A stretch of DNA of 64,000 nucleotides from Bacteroidota bacterium (GCA_029558535.1 JAKQEK010000337.1:1-64000); one strand, 5' to 3'. Shown: positions 18,710-27,232, numbered from the stretch's first letter. The notes: generated by a model from the letters alone, not told the origin. Numbers and translations: made by a program.

Positions 18710-18894
18710 TAATTATTTAGGTGATTTATAACTCTGAGCCCGAAGGGCTCAATGTCAGTAACCCCGACTTGTAAGTCGGGGTTTAACAAACTGGAACAAT
18801 AGCTTTTGGAATATGTATTTGTCAATTTATAGGAGTATTGGCAGGGTACAAATACTATTACAAAAGCGAATAATAGATGCCACCTAAATAATTA
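18710..18894. mobile_element. MITE-like element, family R copy 2 (inverted, full length)
   Basis: The element is bounded by perfect 14-bp terminal inverted repeats, TAATTATTTAGGTG and CACCTAAATAATTA. From left to right it holds a GAGCCCGAAGGGCTC hairpin, a CCCCGACTTGTAAGTCGGGG hairpin, and the larger palindrome with arms near GCTTTTGG and CAAAAGC. It is in opposite orientation to copies 1 and 3. It has no ORF, so it would need a transposase supplied in trans. Confidence 0.75.
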
Positions 18895-18916
18895 CAAAAC
18901 AACATTGAATACAAAT

Positions 18917-18945
18917 ACTCCAACGCGAGTAACTCGCGCTGGAGT
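18917..18945. repeat. compact hairpin in the rfbB / formylglycine-enzyme-like spacer
   Basis: ACTCCAACGCGAG and CTCGCGCTGGAGT form a 13-bp stem with one mismatch around a 3-base loop. No T-run follows on either strand. It sits about 85 bp beyond the 3' end of the minus-strand gene at 19032 and could stabilise that transcript's end, or it may be another repeat. Confidence 0.55.
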
Positions 18946-19031
18946 GCAAAGATAAAAAAAAATGGAATTAGTGAGAATATGAAATAACAATGGCTTTATC
19001 TGCAAAATTACCGTCGAGAAAAACACCCGTA

Positions 19032-19856
19032 CTACTCTACGAAAACAATACGAAAGCCTAAATTATTGAAACAATCGTCCTGGCTATTGACACTACGAAA
19101 AGCCGAACGACAATACTTTGAATTACTATTCCAACTACCTCCACGACAAATGCGGTAAAACCCCGATGTTGCACCAGTAGGATCTGTTTGTATTGCTGTT
19201 GAATAGTCTTCATACCTGTCGCTACACCACTCCCATACATTACCGCTCATATCGTATAAACCTAACTCGTTTGGTTTTTTCATTCCAATTAGACAGGTTT
19301 TGTCATCACTATTACTTGTGTACCATGCTACTTCATCAACATTGTTGCTTCCACTATAATTAAAGTACCTGCAGTTGTTGATTGTATCTGAAACACCGCC
19401 TTTAGCCGCATATTCCCATTCTGCCTCAGTGGGTAAACGGTAGGTTTTACCTGTTTGTTCGCTCAACCACTCACAAAAGGCTGTTGCATCATACCAGGAA
19501 ACGTTTATAACAGGCAATCTATCCCTACCCCAGCCTTCATCATATGGTTCTCTTCTACAGGTAGTTGTGCAAAAATAATCATATAGTTCAAATGTGATTT
19601 CATATTTGCTTATATAGTAATCACTCAACGTTACTTGATGTTGTATTTCGTTAATTTCTCTTTCAACTTCGTTTGATGGGCTACCCATGGTATAAGTACC
19701 GTCTTGTACATAAACCATTTCTATAGACAAGTCGCCTATTTTTTGTATATAGTTTTTTATTTCACTATCATCATTAGTACTTATGCTTGTGAGAATTTGC
19801 TGAGCTGAAGCCGGAAGTAAAATAAAAAGATAAAATATAAATGAAAGATATTTCAT
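19032..19856 (-). CDS. secreted formylglycine-generating-enzyme-like (SUMF1-domain) protein
   Basis: The start chosen gives the signal peptide MKYLSFIFYLFILLPASAQ; an ATG six codons upstream falls in a poor context and would overlap the -7 box. The body is a single SUMF1/FGE-sulfatase domain: YTMGSPSNE, VSWYDATAFCEWLSEQTG, YRLPTEAEWEYAAKGG, GNVWEWCSDRY and CRGGSWNSNSKYCRSAFR. True formylglycine-generating enzymes carry two active-site Cys spaced as CxxxxC in the GGS segment. Here the pattern differs (Cys before RGGSW and a later YCRS), so catalysis is uncertain. Many such Bacteroidota proteins are binding or scaffold forms. No sulfatase gene is nearby. Confidence 0.85.
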   Translation of the reverse strand: MKYLSFIFYLFILLPASAQQILTSISTNDDSEIKNYIQKIGDLSIEMVYVQDGTYTMGSPSNEVEREINEIQHQVTLSDYYISKYEITFELYDYFCTTTCRREPYDEGWGRDRLPVINVSWYDATAFCEWLSEQTGKTYRLPTEAEWEYAAKGGVSDTINNCRYFNYSGSNNVDEVAWYTSNSDDKTCLIGMKKPNELGLYDMSGNVWEWCSDRYEDYSTAIQTDPTGATSGFYRICRGGSWNSNSKYCRSAFRSVNSQDDCFNNLGFRIVFVE

Positions 19857-19873
19857 GTTTCTTTTATTTATCA

Positions 19874-19881
19874 CAAATATA
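19874..19881 (-). promoter_or_regulatory. -7 box of the SUMF1-domain gene
   Basis: CAAATATA reads TATATTTG on the minus strand. It lies 18 bases before the ATG at 19856 and overlaps the alternative upstream ATG, which supports the shorter start. Confidence 0.5.
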
Positions 19882-20551
19882 ATTATTTTTTACCTGCTTT
19901 AATTATTTCGTTCTTTTTGTCCAATTGTTTCATTATACATAAATCATTTTGAGTCAAAATAATAACTTTCAATTATATTGCTAGCTGAAAAGTACTGATT
20001 TAGTTATATTTTGACTTCAATTTATCAATAAGCATTACATCCTTACTATATTTTTTTTCTTTTCCCGATATTTTTTCAACAATTAATTTTTACCTGTTAA
20101 TTTATTGAAAATTAAGGCTTTAATTTTATACAAAAATGCTAAATCGTTGATTCACAATATGGTAAATTATTAACAGTTTTTATATAAAAAGTTAATATTT
20201 GTCGAAAAATATTAAAAAAATTAATTTGGATTTTCTAAGTAAATCCGGATTATAAAATACTTTCTATTTTGCAAATTAATAATTAAGTATTTTCAATTTT
20301 TTAACTAACATAATTATTAACTCTAATGATTAAACTTTTGCTATTTTTAATGGTTACTAATTAATACTAACAGTTGTTAATTAAAAATTTAAAATACTGA
20401 AAATCAAATAAAGTTTAAAAATCTCATTGTTTATAAAAGATAATAAATCATCTTTGCAATAGCTAAATATTAAATTTTAATAAATATTTCAACATAATTA
20501 ACAAACAATAATAATCATCATATTTTTATTAAATTAATTTATAAAATTAAT
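19882..20551. other. long AT-rich spacer without visible genes
   Basis: About 670 bases upstream of nadA, strongly AT-rich with many short A/T runs. I see no ORF of coding character, no RNA gene, no strong hairpin and no DnaA-box cluster. It may hold the nadA promoter and leader, but no TAnnTTTG box stands out close to the start codon. Confidence 0.5.
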
Positions 20552-21550
20552 ATGATTATGAATAAAAGTGATTTAGAAAATTTTGGATTTTTAAAAATTC
20601 CGCTGCCCAAAAATATAAATTTAGCGGAAGAAATAAGCAAATTAAAAAAAGAAAAAAATGCTGTAATATTGGGTCATTTTTATATTGAGGATAATTTGCA
20701 GGATATTTCGGATTTTGTTGGTGACAGTTTACAATTGTCGCAACAAGCTGCAAAGACAAATGCTGATATAATTGTATTTTTAGGTGTGCATTTTATGGCC
20801 GAAACTGCAAAAATATTGTCACCGCAGAAAAAAGTTATTATTCCTGATTTAAAAGCCGGTTGTTCACTTGCCGATTCGTGCAATGCAAAAGATTTTAAAA
20901 AGTTTATAGATGATAATCCGGGGCATACTGTAATTTCTTATGTAAATACTACTGCTGAAATTAAAGCATTAACAGATATTATTGTTACTTCATCGAACGC
21001 TAAAGAAATAGTAGAAAGTTTACCTTTAGACGAAAAAATAATTTTTGGACCTGATAAAAATTTAGGTAATTATATAAATAGTATTACAGGACGGAAAATG
21101 CTTTTATGGGATGGTGCCTGTCATGTTCATAAGCAATTTAATTTAGAGGCTATACTTCGATTGAAAAAAGAAAATCCTGATGCAAAAATTATTGCTCATC
21201 CTGAATGTGAAAAACCTGTTCTTATTGTTTCGGAACATATTGGAAGTACTGCAAGTTTGCTTAAATTTACACAAAAAGATAATTCAAAAAAGTATATTGT
21301 AGCAACCGAATCGGGTATTTTACATCAAATGAAAAAAGCCAGTCCCGATAAAATATTTATACCGGCTCCCGGTTTGGACTCAACTTGCGGATGTAATGAT
21401 TGTAATTTTATGAAGTTAAATACAATTGAAAAATTATATAACTGCTTAAAATACGAATTACCTGAAATTACGGTTGAAGAAAACATCAGAGTAAAAGCGG
21501 AAAAGTCAATAAAACGAATGTTGGAGATAAGTGAAAAACTTGGTTTATAA
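20552..21550 (+). CDS. nadA: quinolinate synthase A
   Basis: NadA condenses iminoaspartate with dihydroxyacetone phosphate to quinolinate in de novo NAD synthesis and carries an oxygen-sensitive 4Fe-4S cluster. The three expected cluster cysteines are visible in AGCSLADS (Cys104), DGACHVH and STCGCNDC. Further family motifs are ILGHFY, GVHFMAETAKIL and HPEC. Length is normal at 332 residues. The start could also be the ATG two codons in. Its stop codon shares a base with the start of the next gene, so the two are probably co-transcribed. The partner nadB is not in the window. Confidence 0.95.
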   Translation: MIMNKSDLENFGFLKIPLPKNINLAEEISKLKKEKNAVILGHFYIEDNLQDISDFVGDSLQLSQQAAKTNADIIVFLGVHFMAETAKILSPQKKVIIPDLKAGCSLADSCNAKDFKKFIDDNPGHTVISYVNTTAEIKALTDIIVTSSNAKEIVESLPLDEKIIFGPDKNLGNYINSITGRKMLLWDGACHVHKQFNLEAILRLKKENPDAKIIAHPECEKPVLIVSEHIGSTASLLKFTQKDNSKKYIVATESGILHQMKKASPDKIFIPAPGLDSTCGCNDCNFMKLNTIEKLYNCLKYELPEITVEENIRVKAEKSIKRMLEISEKLGL

Positions 21551-22686
21551 TGAAAATCATCAGTTTAATATTATTTCTATTATCTGGTTTTATATTAGTT
21601 TCTCAAAATATTAAAGAATATCGTGGATCTGTTTATACTTGCTTTGTTGCTCCAAATTATAGTAAATTACCTCCCATAAAACCCGGTTATGTTGCTGAAA
21701 TTTCAATAGGTGAAAAACTCAACGGCGAAAAACAATGGCATAAATATTATAATTATCCTGCGTTTTATATTTCTGTATTTGCAGGATATCCGGGGAATAA
21801 GGAATATGGATATTTTTTTAGTATTAATCCTCAATTTTTATTTACTAAACCAATAAATAATAAGCTGAATTTTGATATTAAAACAGGTTTAAGTATTGCT
21901 TATCATACAAATATTTATAATGTTACCGATAATAACACAAATATGCTTGTAGGTTCTCATCTGACTGCTATTGCAAATATTGAAGCAGGTATTAATTATG
22001 AATTCAGAAAAAATAATTTTATTGGTTTGTCTGTAGGAGCTTTACATTTTTCTAACGGACATTATAAATTGCCAAATATTGGAATGAATTTACCTGCTGC
22101 TAATATTTATTATAAATATAGGATAGGCGAAAATAAAATATTGGATAATAATGAAAAAGATTTAATAAATTCTGATTGGAATTACTTTGCTTTTATTGCA
22201 GTTGGAATGCATGAATATGGTTCATCAACAAAACCTGTAAACGGACCTAAATACAGAATTTATGACCTGGGTTTTGGATTAACAAAACAAACAAATTTAA
22301 TACATAAATTCAGCATAGGGTTTAACTTTTTAAACTATGGCAGTTTTAGAAAATTTATTATTGATCAGGAATTAAACATTGAAAATCCATTTATGAAAAG
22401 TTCTGTATTTACGATTTTTGGAGCTCATGAATTTATGTTTGGAAAATTTGGTTTATACACAGAATTAGGTCTGGATATTTATAAACCGTTTTACAGGTAT
22501 TTTGTAACAATTTATGGAGATAAATTTGGTGCTAAAGATATTCTTAAGTCAATAAACAGCAATAAGTTAGGTTTAAGATACAGAATAATTGACACAGAAA
22601 ATTTAAAATCTGTAATCGGAATTAATTTAAAAGTAAATTTAGCTCAGGCTGATTTTGTTGAAATTTTTTATAGTTTTGAATTTTGA
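21550..22686 (+). CDS. PagL-like acyloxyacyl hydrolase (lipid A deacylase family)
   Basis: The protein is a predicted outer-membrane beta-barrel with an N-terminal signal sequence (MKIISLILFLLSGFILVSQ). The stretch LHFSNGHYKLPNIGMN contains the HxSN motif of PagL-type lipid A 3-O-deacylases, where His and Ser belong to the catalytic triad. At 378 residues it is about twice as long as PagL of Salmonella, as usual for Bacteroidota members. It would remodel lipid A in the outer membrane. It begins on the last base of the nadA stop codon. The specific acyl chain removed cannot be predicted. Confidence 0.75.
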   Translation: MKIISLILFLLSGFILVSQNIKEYRGSVYTCFVAPNYSKLPPIKPGYVAEISIGEKLNGEKQWHKYYNYPAFYISVFAGYPGNKEYGYFFSINPQFLFTKPINNKLNFDIKTGLSIAYHTNIYNVTDNNTNMLVGSHLTAIANIEAGINYEFRKNNFIGLSVGALHFSNGHYKLPNIGMNLPAANIYYKYRIGENKILDNNEKDLINSDWNYFAFIAVGMHEYGSSTKPVNGPKYRIYDLGFGLTKQTNLIHKFSIGFNFLNYGSFRKFIIDQELNIENPFMKSSVFTIFGAHEFMFGKFGLYTELGLDIYKPFYRYFVTIYGDKFGAKDILKSINSNKLGLRYRIIDTENLKSVIGINLKVNLAQADFVEIFYSFEF

Positions 22687-22731
22687 AAAATATTAGAGTT
22701 CGGATGATTTATTAATTTAAAATTTTTAAAA

Positions 22732-23472
22732 ATGAAAAAGATAGTTTTGATTTTTGTTTTTGCAGCTGTTTCAACTATCAGCTTTGCACAGTTGACTGTA
22801 GGTGGTCATTTTGCTTATAATTCTACTTGGTTAATGAATAAGCAAGTATTTGACGAAGGTGCCGAAATGGATGTGGCTGCTTCGTTTGGAAATTATTTTG
22901 GTTTGATAGCAGGTTATTATTTTTCTGATGAGTTTGGTCTGGAGATTAACTTTAATTCAAACAAAATTGAACAAAAATATTCCGGTAGCATTAAATATGT
23001 TTTATCAGACGAAAGAAATAATTACAACGCTTCAACTGTTTTAAAAACTACTGATATTCCGATTTTAATGAAATTCGGTAAAAATTCATATTTTGAATTT
23101 GGTCCTTTATTTCAGTTGATAAATAAAGCAACTTATACTCGCACTTTTGATGCAACCAGTAATTTTGGTTGGTATAATGATAAAGTTTATCCTTTTACCA
23201 ACGAGTTAAACAAAGGAGTTAAAGCTGAATTTAACGGAATGGGTGTTGGTGTTTGTATGGGCTTTGGTGCTAATTTCAATCTGATTGAAGATGTATTAAA
23301 ATTGAATTTTGGCTTGAGATTTAACTACATTCTTACTGATATTCAGGGAGTAAATGGTTTAGGTCTTGTTAAAGAAGATCCTAGTTATATTTCTGATTCT
23401 GAAAGGGTAAACTTTAAAACAAATCCGTTGTATGGTGGTTTAAAAATGGGTTTGGTTTATATTTTTGAATAA
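22732..23472 (+). CDS. outer-membrane beta-barrel protein
   Basis: Signal peptide MKKIVLIFVFAAVSTISFAQ, then GGHFAYNSTWLMNKQ and a series of amphipathic strands ending in LYGGLKMGLVYIFE, with the aromatic C-terminal strand of small outer-membrane barrels. It follows the deacylase gene by 45 bp and may be read through from it. It resembles PorT-like barrels in layout. No substrate can be proposed. A long palindrome lies immediately downstream. Confidence 0.68.
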   Translation: MKKIVLIFVFAAVSTISFAQLTVGGHFAYNSTWLMNKQVFDEGAEMDVAASFGNYFGLIAGYYFSDEFGLEINFNSNKIEQKYSGSIKYVLSDERNNYNASTVLKTTDIPILMKFGKNSYFEFGPLFQLINKATYTRTFDATSNFGWYNDKVYPFTNELNKGVKAEFNGMGVGVCMGFGANFNLIEDVLKLNFGLRFNYILTDIQGVNGLGLVKEDPSYISDSERVNFKTNPLYGGLKMGLVYIFE

Positions 23473-23482
23473 AATTTATATT

Positions 23483-23546
23483 TGCCGCTAAGGTACCCGA
23501 ACACCCGGAAAATATTCTATCTTTGTGTGTTCGTACCTTAGTGGCA
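23483..23546. repeat. long palindrome with a promoter in its loop
   Basis: The left arm (23483-23504, beginning TGCCGCTAAGGTAC) pairs with the right arm (23527-23546, ending GTACCTTAGTGGCA) over about 20 bp with one mismatch and a 2-base bulge. The loop and the first right-arm bases contain TATCTTTG at 23518-23525, a match to the -7 box TAnnTTTG, so transcription of birA could start inside the structure. Sequences ending CCTTAGTGGCA are, as I recall, common dispersed repeats in this phylum. Confidence 0.75.
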
Positions 23547-23565
23547 TTTTACATTAATATATATA

Positions 23566-24321
23566 ATGACTTCAAAAAAATCGAAACAAAGTATTTTAGA
23601 TATAATAAAATTAATCGAAACTGATTCTACAAATAAATATGCTGCAGGGCTTATTGCAGACAATAAAGTAAATTCTTCCACGCTCATTTATACACTTCAT
23701 CAAAATTCAGGAAAAGGTCTGGGTAAAAATACTTGGCATTCGCAGGCTGATAAAAATTTACTTTTTTCGTTGGTTGTTTTTTACGAAATAAAAGCAGAAG
23801 AACATTTTAAGTTAAATATGATTGTGTCATTGGCAATATGCGAATTTCTTCTTTTAAAGGGTATAGAAGTCAAAATTAAATGGCCTAACGACATCTATTG
23901 TCAAAATAGAAAAATAGCCGGAATACTAATCGAAAACAATATTTACGGCAATCTTATAAAATCTTCTGTTATTGGTGTAGGATTGAATTTGAATCAGACC
24001 GAATTCCCACAGGAATTAGAAAATCCCATTTCTCTTAAACAGATTAAGGACGCAAATTATGACATTGATGAAGAAGTGAAACTTATAGCTCAGATTTTAG
24101 TTGATAAAATAGAGCAATTTAAAGCAAAAAGCTTTTCTACCGTTATAAAATATTATAGCAAAAAGCTTTACAGATTTGGTTTATTATCAAAATTCAAAGA
24201 CAAAGACGAATCATTCTCTGGCTATATAAAAGACGTAAATGAAAATGGTCATCTCATTATTTGTGATCAAAATTCAAAAATCCGTTCTTACAATTTTAAA
24301 GAAGTTGAATTGTTGAGTTAA
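23566..24321 (+). CDS. birA: biotin--[acetyl-CoA-carboxylase] ligase
   Basis: BirA activates biotin with ATP and attaches it to the carrier domain of biotin-dependent carboxylases. Motifs are TDSTN near the N-terminus, the biotinyl-AMP loop NSGKGLGKNTW (consensus GRGRxGRxW), IKWPNDIY and KIAGILIE. The 251 residues contain no N-terminal helix-turn-helix, so it is the non-regulatory class. A small C-terminal SH3-like segment ends the protein. It is monocistronic, with a -7 box inside the palindrome directly upstream. The P-loop-like Gly-rich segment is less Arg-rich than usual but complete. Confidence 0.92.
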   Translation: MTSKKSKQSILDIIKLIETDSTNKYAAGLIADNKVNSSTLIYTLHQNSGKGLGKNTWHSQADKNLLFSLVVFYEIKAEEHFKLNMIVSLAICEFLLLKGIEVKIKWPNDIYCQNRKIAGILIENNIYGNLIKSSVIGVGLNLNQTEFPQELENPISLKQIKDANYDIDEEVKLIAQILVDKIEQFKAKSFSTVIKYYSKKLYRFGLLSKFKDKDESFSGYIKDVNENGHLIICDQNSKIRSYNFKEVELLS

Positions 24322-24336
24322 AGGCAGCCCGATTTA

Positions 24337-25272
24337 CTAAAACTTCTTTTGATAGAAATGGCAATATGGGTTTGAATTTGTTTTTTCGTAATAATCCTGA
24401 TGATAATCTTCGGCGGGGTAAAATTCTACGGCAGGACTAATTTTGGTTACAACTTTATAGCCTTTATTTTGCAATATTCCGACAAGATTTTGAGCTATTT
24501 CGGCCTGTTCCGGTGACGTATAAAAGATTTCGGAGCGATATTGAGTTCCAACATCAGGACCTTGTCTGTTTAACTGTCCGGGGTCATGAATTTCGAAAAA
24601 CAGTTTAGCCAAAGTCTCAAAATCGGTAAGAGTTGTATCGAAAACCACTTTCACAGCTTCTGCATGTTCTGTATCCATATAGCAAACATCTTTGTAGGTG
24701 GGATTTTTTGTTTTTCCGCCGGTATAACCCACTTCTGTTGAAACGACACCTTTTGCAAGTTTTAAATGATGTTCTACTCCCCAGAAACATCCGGCTGCAA
24801 AAATAGCAGTTTCGTAATTTTGTGAAGATTCTGTTATTTTATCTTTTGGGATAAACTTCATAGAAATTGAATTGACGCAATGCCGGGTATTGGTTTCGGT
24901 AAAGCCTTCGCCCTCAAAAACATGTCCGAGATGAGCACCACAGTTAGCACATACAATTTCTGTCCTTATTCCGTCTTTATCAGGGATGTGCTTAACCGCT
25001 CCCTCGATTTCCGAATCAAAAGCAGGCCATCCGCAGCCCGAATTAAACTTGCTGGAAGAATAATAAAGCGGAGAATCGCATCTTTTGCAGACATAAGTCC
25101 CGTCTTCATAAAACTTATCGTATTCGCCGCTAAAAGGAGGTTCGGTTCCTTTATGTAAAATCACATATTCTTCTTCTTTTGTCAATTTATTGAAATCTTT
25201 TTCCATATCTGTCTGGCATTTAATGAATGAAAACGATGTTATAAATATTATTAAAAATGCTGTGGTTTTCAT
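24337..25272 (-). CDS. msrAB: exported MsrB-MsrA methionine sulfoxide reductase fusion
   Basis: This bifunctional repair enzyme reduces both Met sulfoxide epimers in proteins. The order is MsrB first: zinc Cys62, 65, 108 and 111, and catalytic Cys132 in RHCVNS. MsrA follows, with GCFWG at 161-165 and Cys162. The N-terminal hydrophobic segment ends in FIKC with Cys19, suggesting a lipoprotein on the periplasmic side, so it would protect envelope proteins from oxidation. It would need an electron donor across the inner membrane; none is encoded nearby. Convergent with birA. Confidence 0.93.
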   Translation of the reverse strand: MKTTAFLIIFITSFSFIKCQTDMEKDFNKLTKEEEYVILHKGTEPPFSGEYDKFYEDGTYVCKRCDSPLYYSSSKFNSGCGWPAFDSEIEGAVKHIPDKDGIRTEIVCANCGAHLGHVFEGEGFTETNTRHCVNSISMKFIPKDKITESSQNYETAIFAAGCFWGVEHHLKLAKGVVSTEVGYTGGKTKNPTYKDVCYMDTEHAEAVKVVFDTTLTDFETLAKLFFEIHDPGQLNRQGPDVGTQYRSEIFYTSPEQAEIAQNLVGILQNKGYKVVTKISPAVEFYPAEDYHQDYYEKTNSNPYCHFYQKKF

Positions 25273-25305
25273 AATTGTAAGTACATAATATTAAATTTAA
25301 ATTAG

Positions 25306-25487
25306 TAATTATTTAGCCGGCATCTAATTTTACCTTTTGTCATTGTATTTGTACCCTCCCAACACTTCTCTGATTTAACAAATACAAATGCCAAAAGGTA
25401 TTGTTTGTTTTGAACACCCGACTTTTAAGTCGGGCTTACTAATATTGAGTCCTTCGGGCTCAGAGTTTCGAACCATCTAAATAGTTA
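25306..25487. mobile_element. MITE-like element, family R copy 3 (full length)
   Basis: The ends are TAATTATTTAG and CTAAATAGTTA. It holds the palindrome with arms TACCTTTTG / CAAAAGGTA (copy 1 has TAGCTTTTG / CAAAAGCTA, a compensatory change), then hairpins CCCGACTTTTAAGTCGGG (25417-25434) and GAGTCCTTCGGGCTC (25447-25461). It lies between msrAB and the start of the accessory island. Confidence 0.75.
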
Positions 25488-25654
25488 TCTAAGTTTTCAT
25501 TATAAACAGAAATTAGGTTAAAATGTTAACGAAGTTGCTTTATTTAATTAACTGTAGGATTTTAAACTCTCAGGCAAATACTACAATAAAAAACAATTAT
25601 ATTTTACAATTATATAAATAATAATTATTTTTACAAATATAAATCAGCTAAAAA

Positions 25655-25765
25655 ATGTCAAAAGGTAAGTATATACAGCAAATATGGGCGAATAAGCGTA
25701 CCTTTGGTAAGGTTATAAACGAGTTGGCAACAAGTGTAAAAAGACAGACGACCAGACAGATATGA
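25655..25765 (+). pseudogene. truncated 5' end of a gene, possibly an ABC transporter permease, at the island boundary
   Basis: A 36-codon frame starts MSKGKYIQQIWANKRTFGKV and runs into the island, where it ends after a few unrelated codons. The first 23 codons resemble the N-termini of FtsX/MacB-like permeases of this phylum (a basic stretch with QIW). The island junction G/TT at 25723/25724 falls after codon 23 (GAG). The rest of the gene is not found in the window. The family assignment rests on 23 residues and is weak. Confidence 0.35.
25723..25731. other. left boundary of the island: GTTGGCAAC core
   Basis: GTTGGCAAC is the exact reverse complement of GTTGCCAAC at 39331-39339, the first box of the first large palindrome. 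If the array is integron-like, this is the G/TT junction where the first cassette joins the chromosome. No palindromic partner arm lies to its left, so it is a simple or secondary site, not a full attC. Confidence 0.55.
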
Positions 25766-25898
25766 TAGTGATAACTAATAACGAATGAAAGGATTTAGCT
25801 TTATGACAGGACAGTGCAGACATGATGGAAATTTATTTTGTTTTTTTCTTCCCACCCACAAAAAAGAAGAAGGAAACCCCACCCACATTGCACACATC

Positions 25899-25939
25899 GC
25901 CAAAGCCCCACAAGCCAACGCTGAAGCCAACGCTTTGGC
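25899..25939. repeat. hairpin H1 with conserved 25-base loop
   Basis: GCCAAAGC pairs perfectly with GCTTTGGC around a 25-base loop. H2 at 39115-39159 has a different stem but a loop of the same length, identical at 20 of 25 positions. H1 precedes the first gene of the defence block and H2 follows the last. No other signal is seen in the 25766-25999 leader. Confidence 0.75.
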
Positions 25940-25999
25940 AAAGAGTGCAATTTTGCCGACACATAAACGGACATTCATGACAGCTTAAAATTAATACTA

Positions 26000-27229
26000 A
26001 TGGCAACAAGAGAGGCGTTTGCAACAATAAAAGGATATTACTATCAATTTGACACGACAATATTAAAATTGTTGGAGTTACAAAATGATTCTGATTCAGT
26101 AATTGTTGAAGGAGTCGAAGATATAGACATTAAAACTGCAACAGATGAAACTACAGTTCAATGCAAATATTTAACAAAACCACGATTTATTAATTCTGCT
26201 GTACGAGAGCCAATCATTTTAATGCTTGACCATTTTATTAATCCAAATACACCGAACAATTTCAAATACAACTTGTATGCTCACTTTGAGAATGAAACAC
26301 CCGGAAATGAGCCAATAATTGACTTGCCAAAAGTGAAGGAGATTTTAACCTACTCCGAGAAAAAAGTTGAAAAACATTACGAAGTTGAAAAAGGCATTAG
26401 TAACGCAACATTAGATGCCTTTTTGCTACAATTCAAATTCACTTTTGGATTAGAATTTTTCGCTCAACAACAAATAGTAATTGAAAAACTTAGAACTAAA
26501 TTCAACTGTTCTGCATTTGAAGCCGACACATTATATTACAATAATGCATTAAGAATTGTTATTGACAAGGCTATTCAGAGAAATATATCACAGCGAGAAA
26601 TTTCAAAAACTGAATTTATTCATAACATTGATTGTAGTAAAAGGCTATTCAATGAATGGTTTATTAGGCTTCGTTCAAAAAAGGAGTATTTCAGGTTAAT
26701 TGCACAAAATTTAAAATCAACTCGAACACTTGAACCCTCAAGAGTTAAATATATCCTTATTGGAAAAAACATCCTGGAGGCTGATAATTCTGAATTACCA
26801 TTATTTTCTTTTTTAGAAAGTCTAGTTGGAAAGTATTTCAAGCTAAATTCATCATTGCGAGACTCAAAACCACTTACTTTCATTCTTGATTGTGAAAAGT
26901 CAACTCTTCTTGCATTAAAAAGAGCATTGATTGAAAACGAAATAATATTTAATGATGGGTGTGAAGAAATTATATTTTCAACTCATCTTTTTAATAAAGA
27001 ACCGATTATCAATAAGTCGGGAAACGGCACGAAAATTATTAAAGCATCATATTTATTGAAAATAGTATCAAAAGAAACCTTTATTCAAAATATTTCTCAA
27101 ATTAATTCACCAAGTTCATTCCTAATTTTTTCCAACGAGAATATCAATAATAGATTTTCAAACGGTCAATTATTTGACATCAAATATTGTAACGACCTAA
27201 AAGATGTTCATAAACTTTTAAATCCATAA
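26000..27229 (+). CDS. putative PD-(D/E)XK nuclease, DUF4297/Cap4-like N-terminus
   Basis: The start of the protein (GYYYQFDTTILKLLEL, then VIVEGVEDIDI and TVQCKYL) has the pattern of DUF4297-type nucleases: an acidic pair around Glu37-Asp41 and a Gln54-x-Lys56 arm of a restriction-endonuclease fold. The remaining 340 residues match nothing I recognise. The next gene, 3 bp away, is a HerA-type ATPase. DUF4297-HerA pairs are described as anti-phage complexes in which the ATPase assembles with and drives the nuclease, so this pair is a strong candidate of that type. The domain call is from motifs only. The cytoplasmic product likely binds HerA through its C-terminal part. Confidence 0.6.
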   Translation: MATREAFATIKGYYYQFDTTILKLLELQNDSDSVIVEGVEDIDIKTATDETTVQCKYLTKPRFINSAVREPIILMLDHFINPNTPNNFKYNLYAHFENETPGNEPIIDLPKVKEILTYSEKKVEKHYEVEKGISNATLDAFLLQFKFTFGLEFFAQQQIVIEKLRTKFNCSAFEADTLYYNNALRIVIDKAIQRNISQREISKTEFIHNIDCSKRLFNEWFIRLRSKKEYFRLIAQNLKSTRTLEPSRVKYILIGKNILEADNSELPLFSFLESLVGKYFKLNSSLRDSKPLTFILDCEKSTLLALKRALIENEIIFNDGCEEIIFSTHLFNKEPIINKSGNGTKIIKASYLLKIVSKETFIQNISQINSPSSFLIFSNENINNRFSNGQLFDIKYCNDLKDVHKLLNP

Positions 27230-27232
27230 CCA

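Noticed and set aside
18530-18712. A 60-codon open frame upstream of rfbB
   Set aside because: It spans the palindrome at 18602-18653 and has no family resemblance.
19305-19320. GGTTTTGTCATC inside the SUMF1-domain gene as another family F copy
   Set aside because: It lies in coding sequence and has no complementary right arm, so it is a chance match.
19882-20551. AT-rich spacer upstream of nadA as a replication origin
   Set aside because: No cluster of DnaA-box sequences (TTATNCACA) and no parS-like site lies here. AT-richness alone is not enough.
25621-25731. A complete attC-like palindrome at the left end of the island
   Set aside because: I looked for a left arm complementary to the bases before GTTGGCAAC and found none within several hundred bases. 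Only the core box is supported.
25785-25988. Open frames of 67 codons on both strands just before the nuclease-HerA pair
   Set aside because: They cover hairpin H1 and low-complexity sequence, with no start context and no protein-like composition. The structure explains the openness better.
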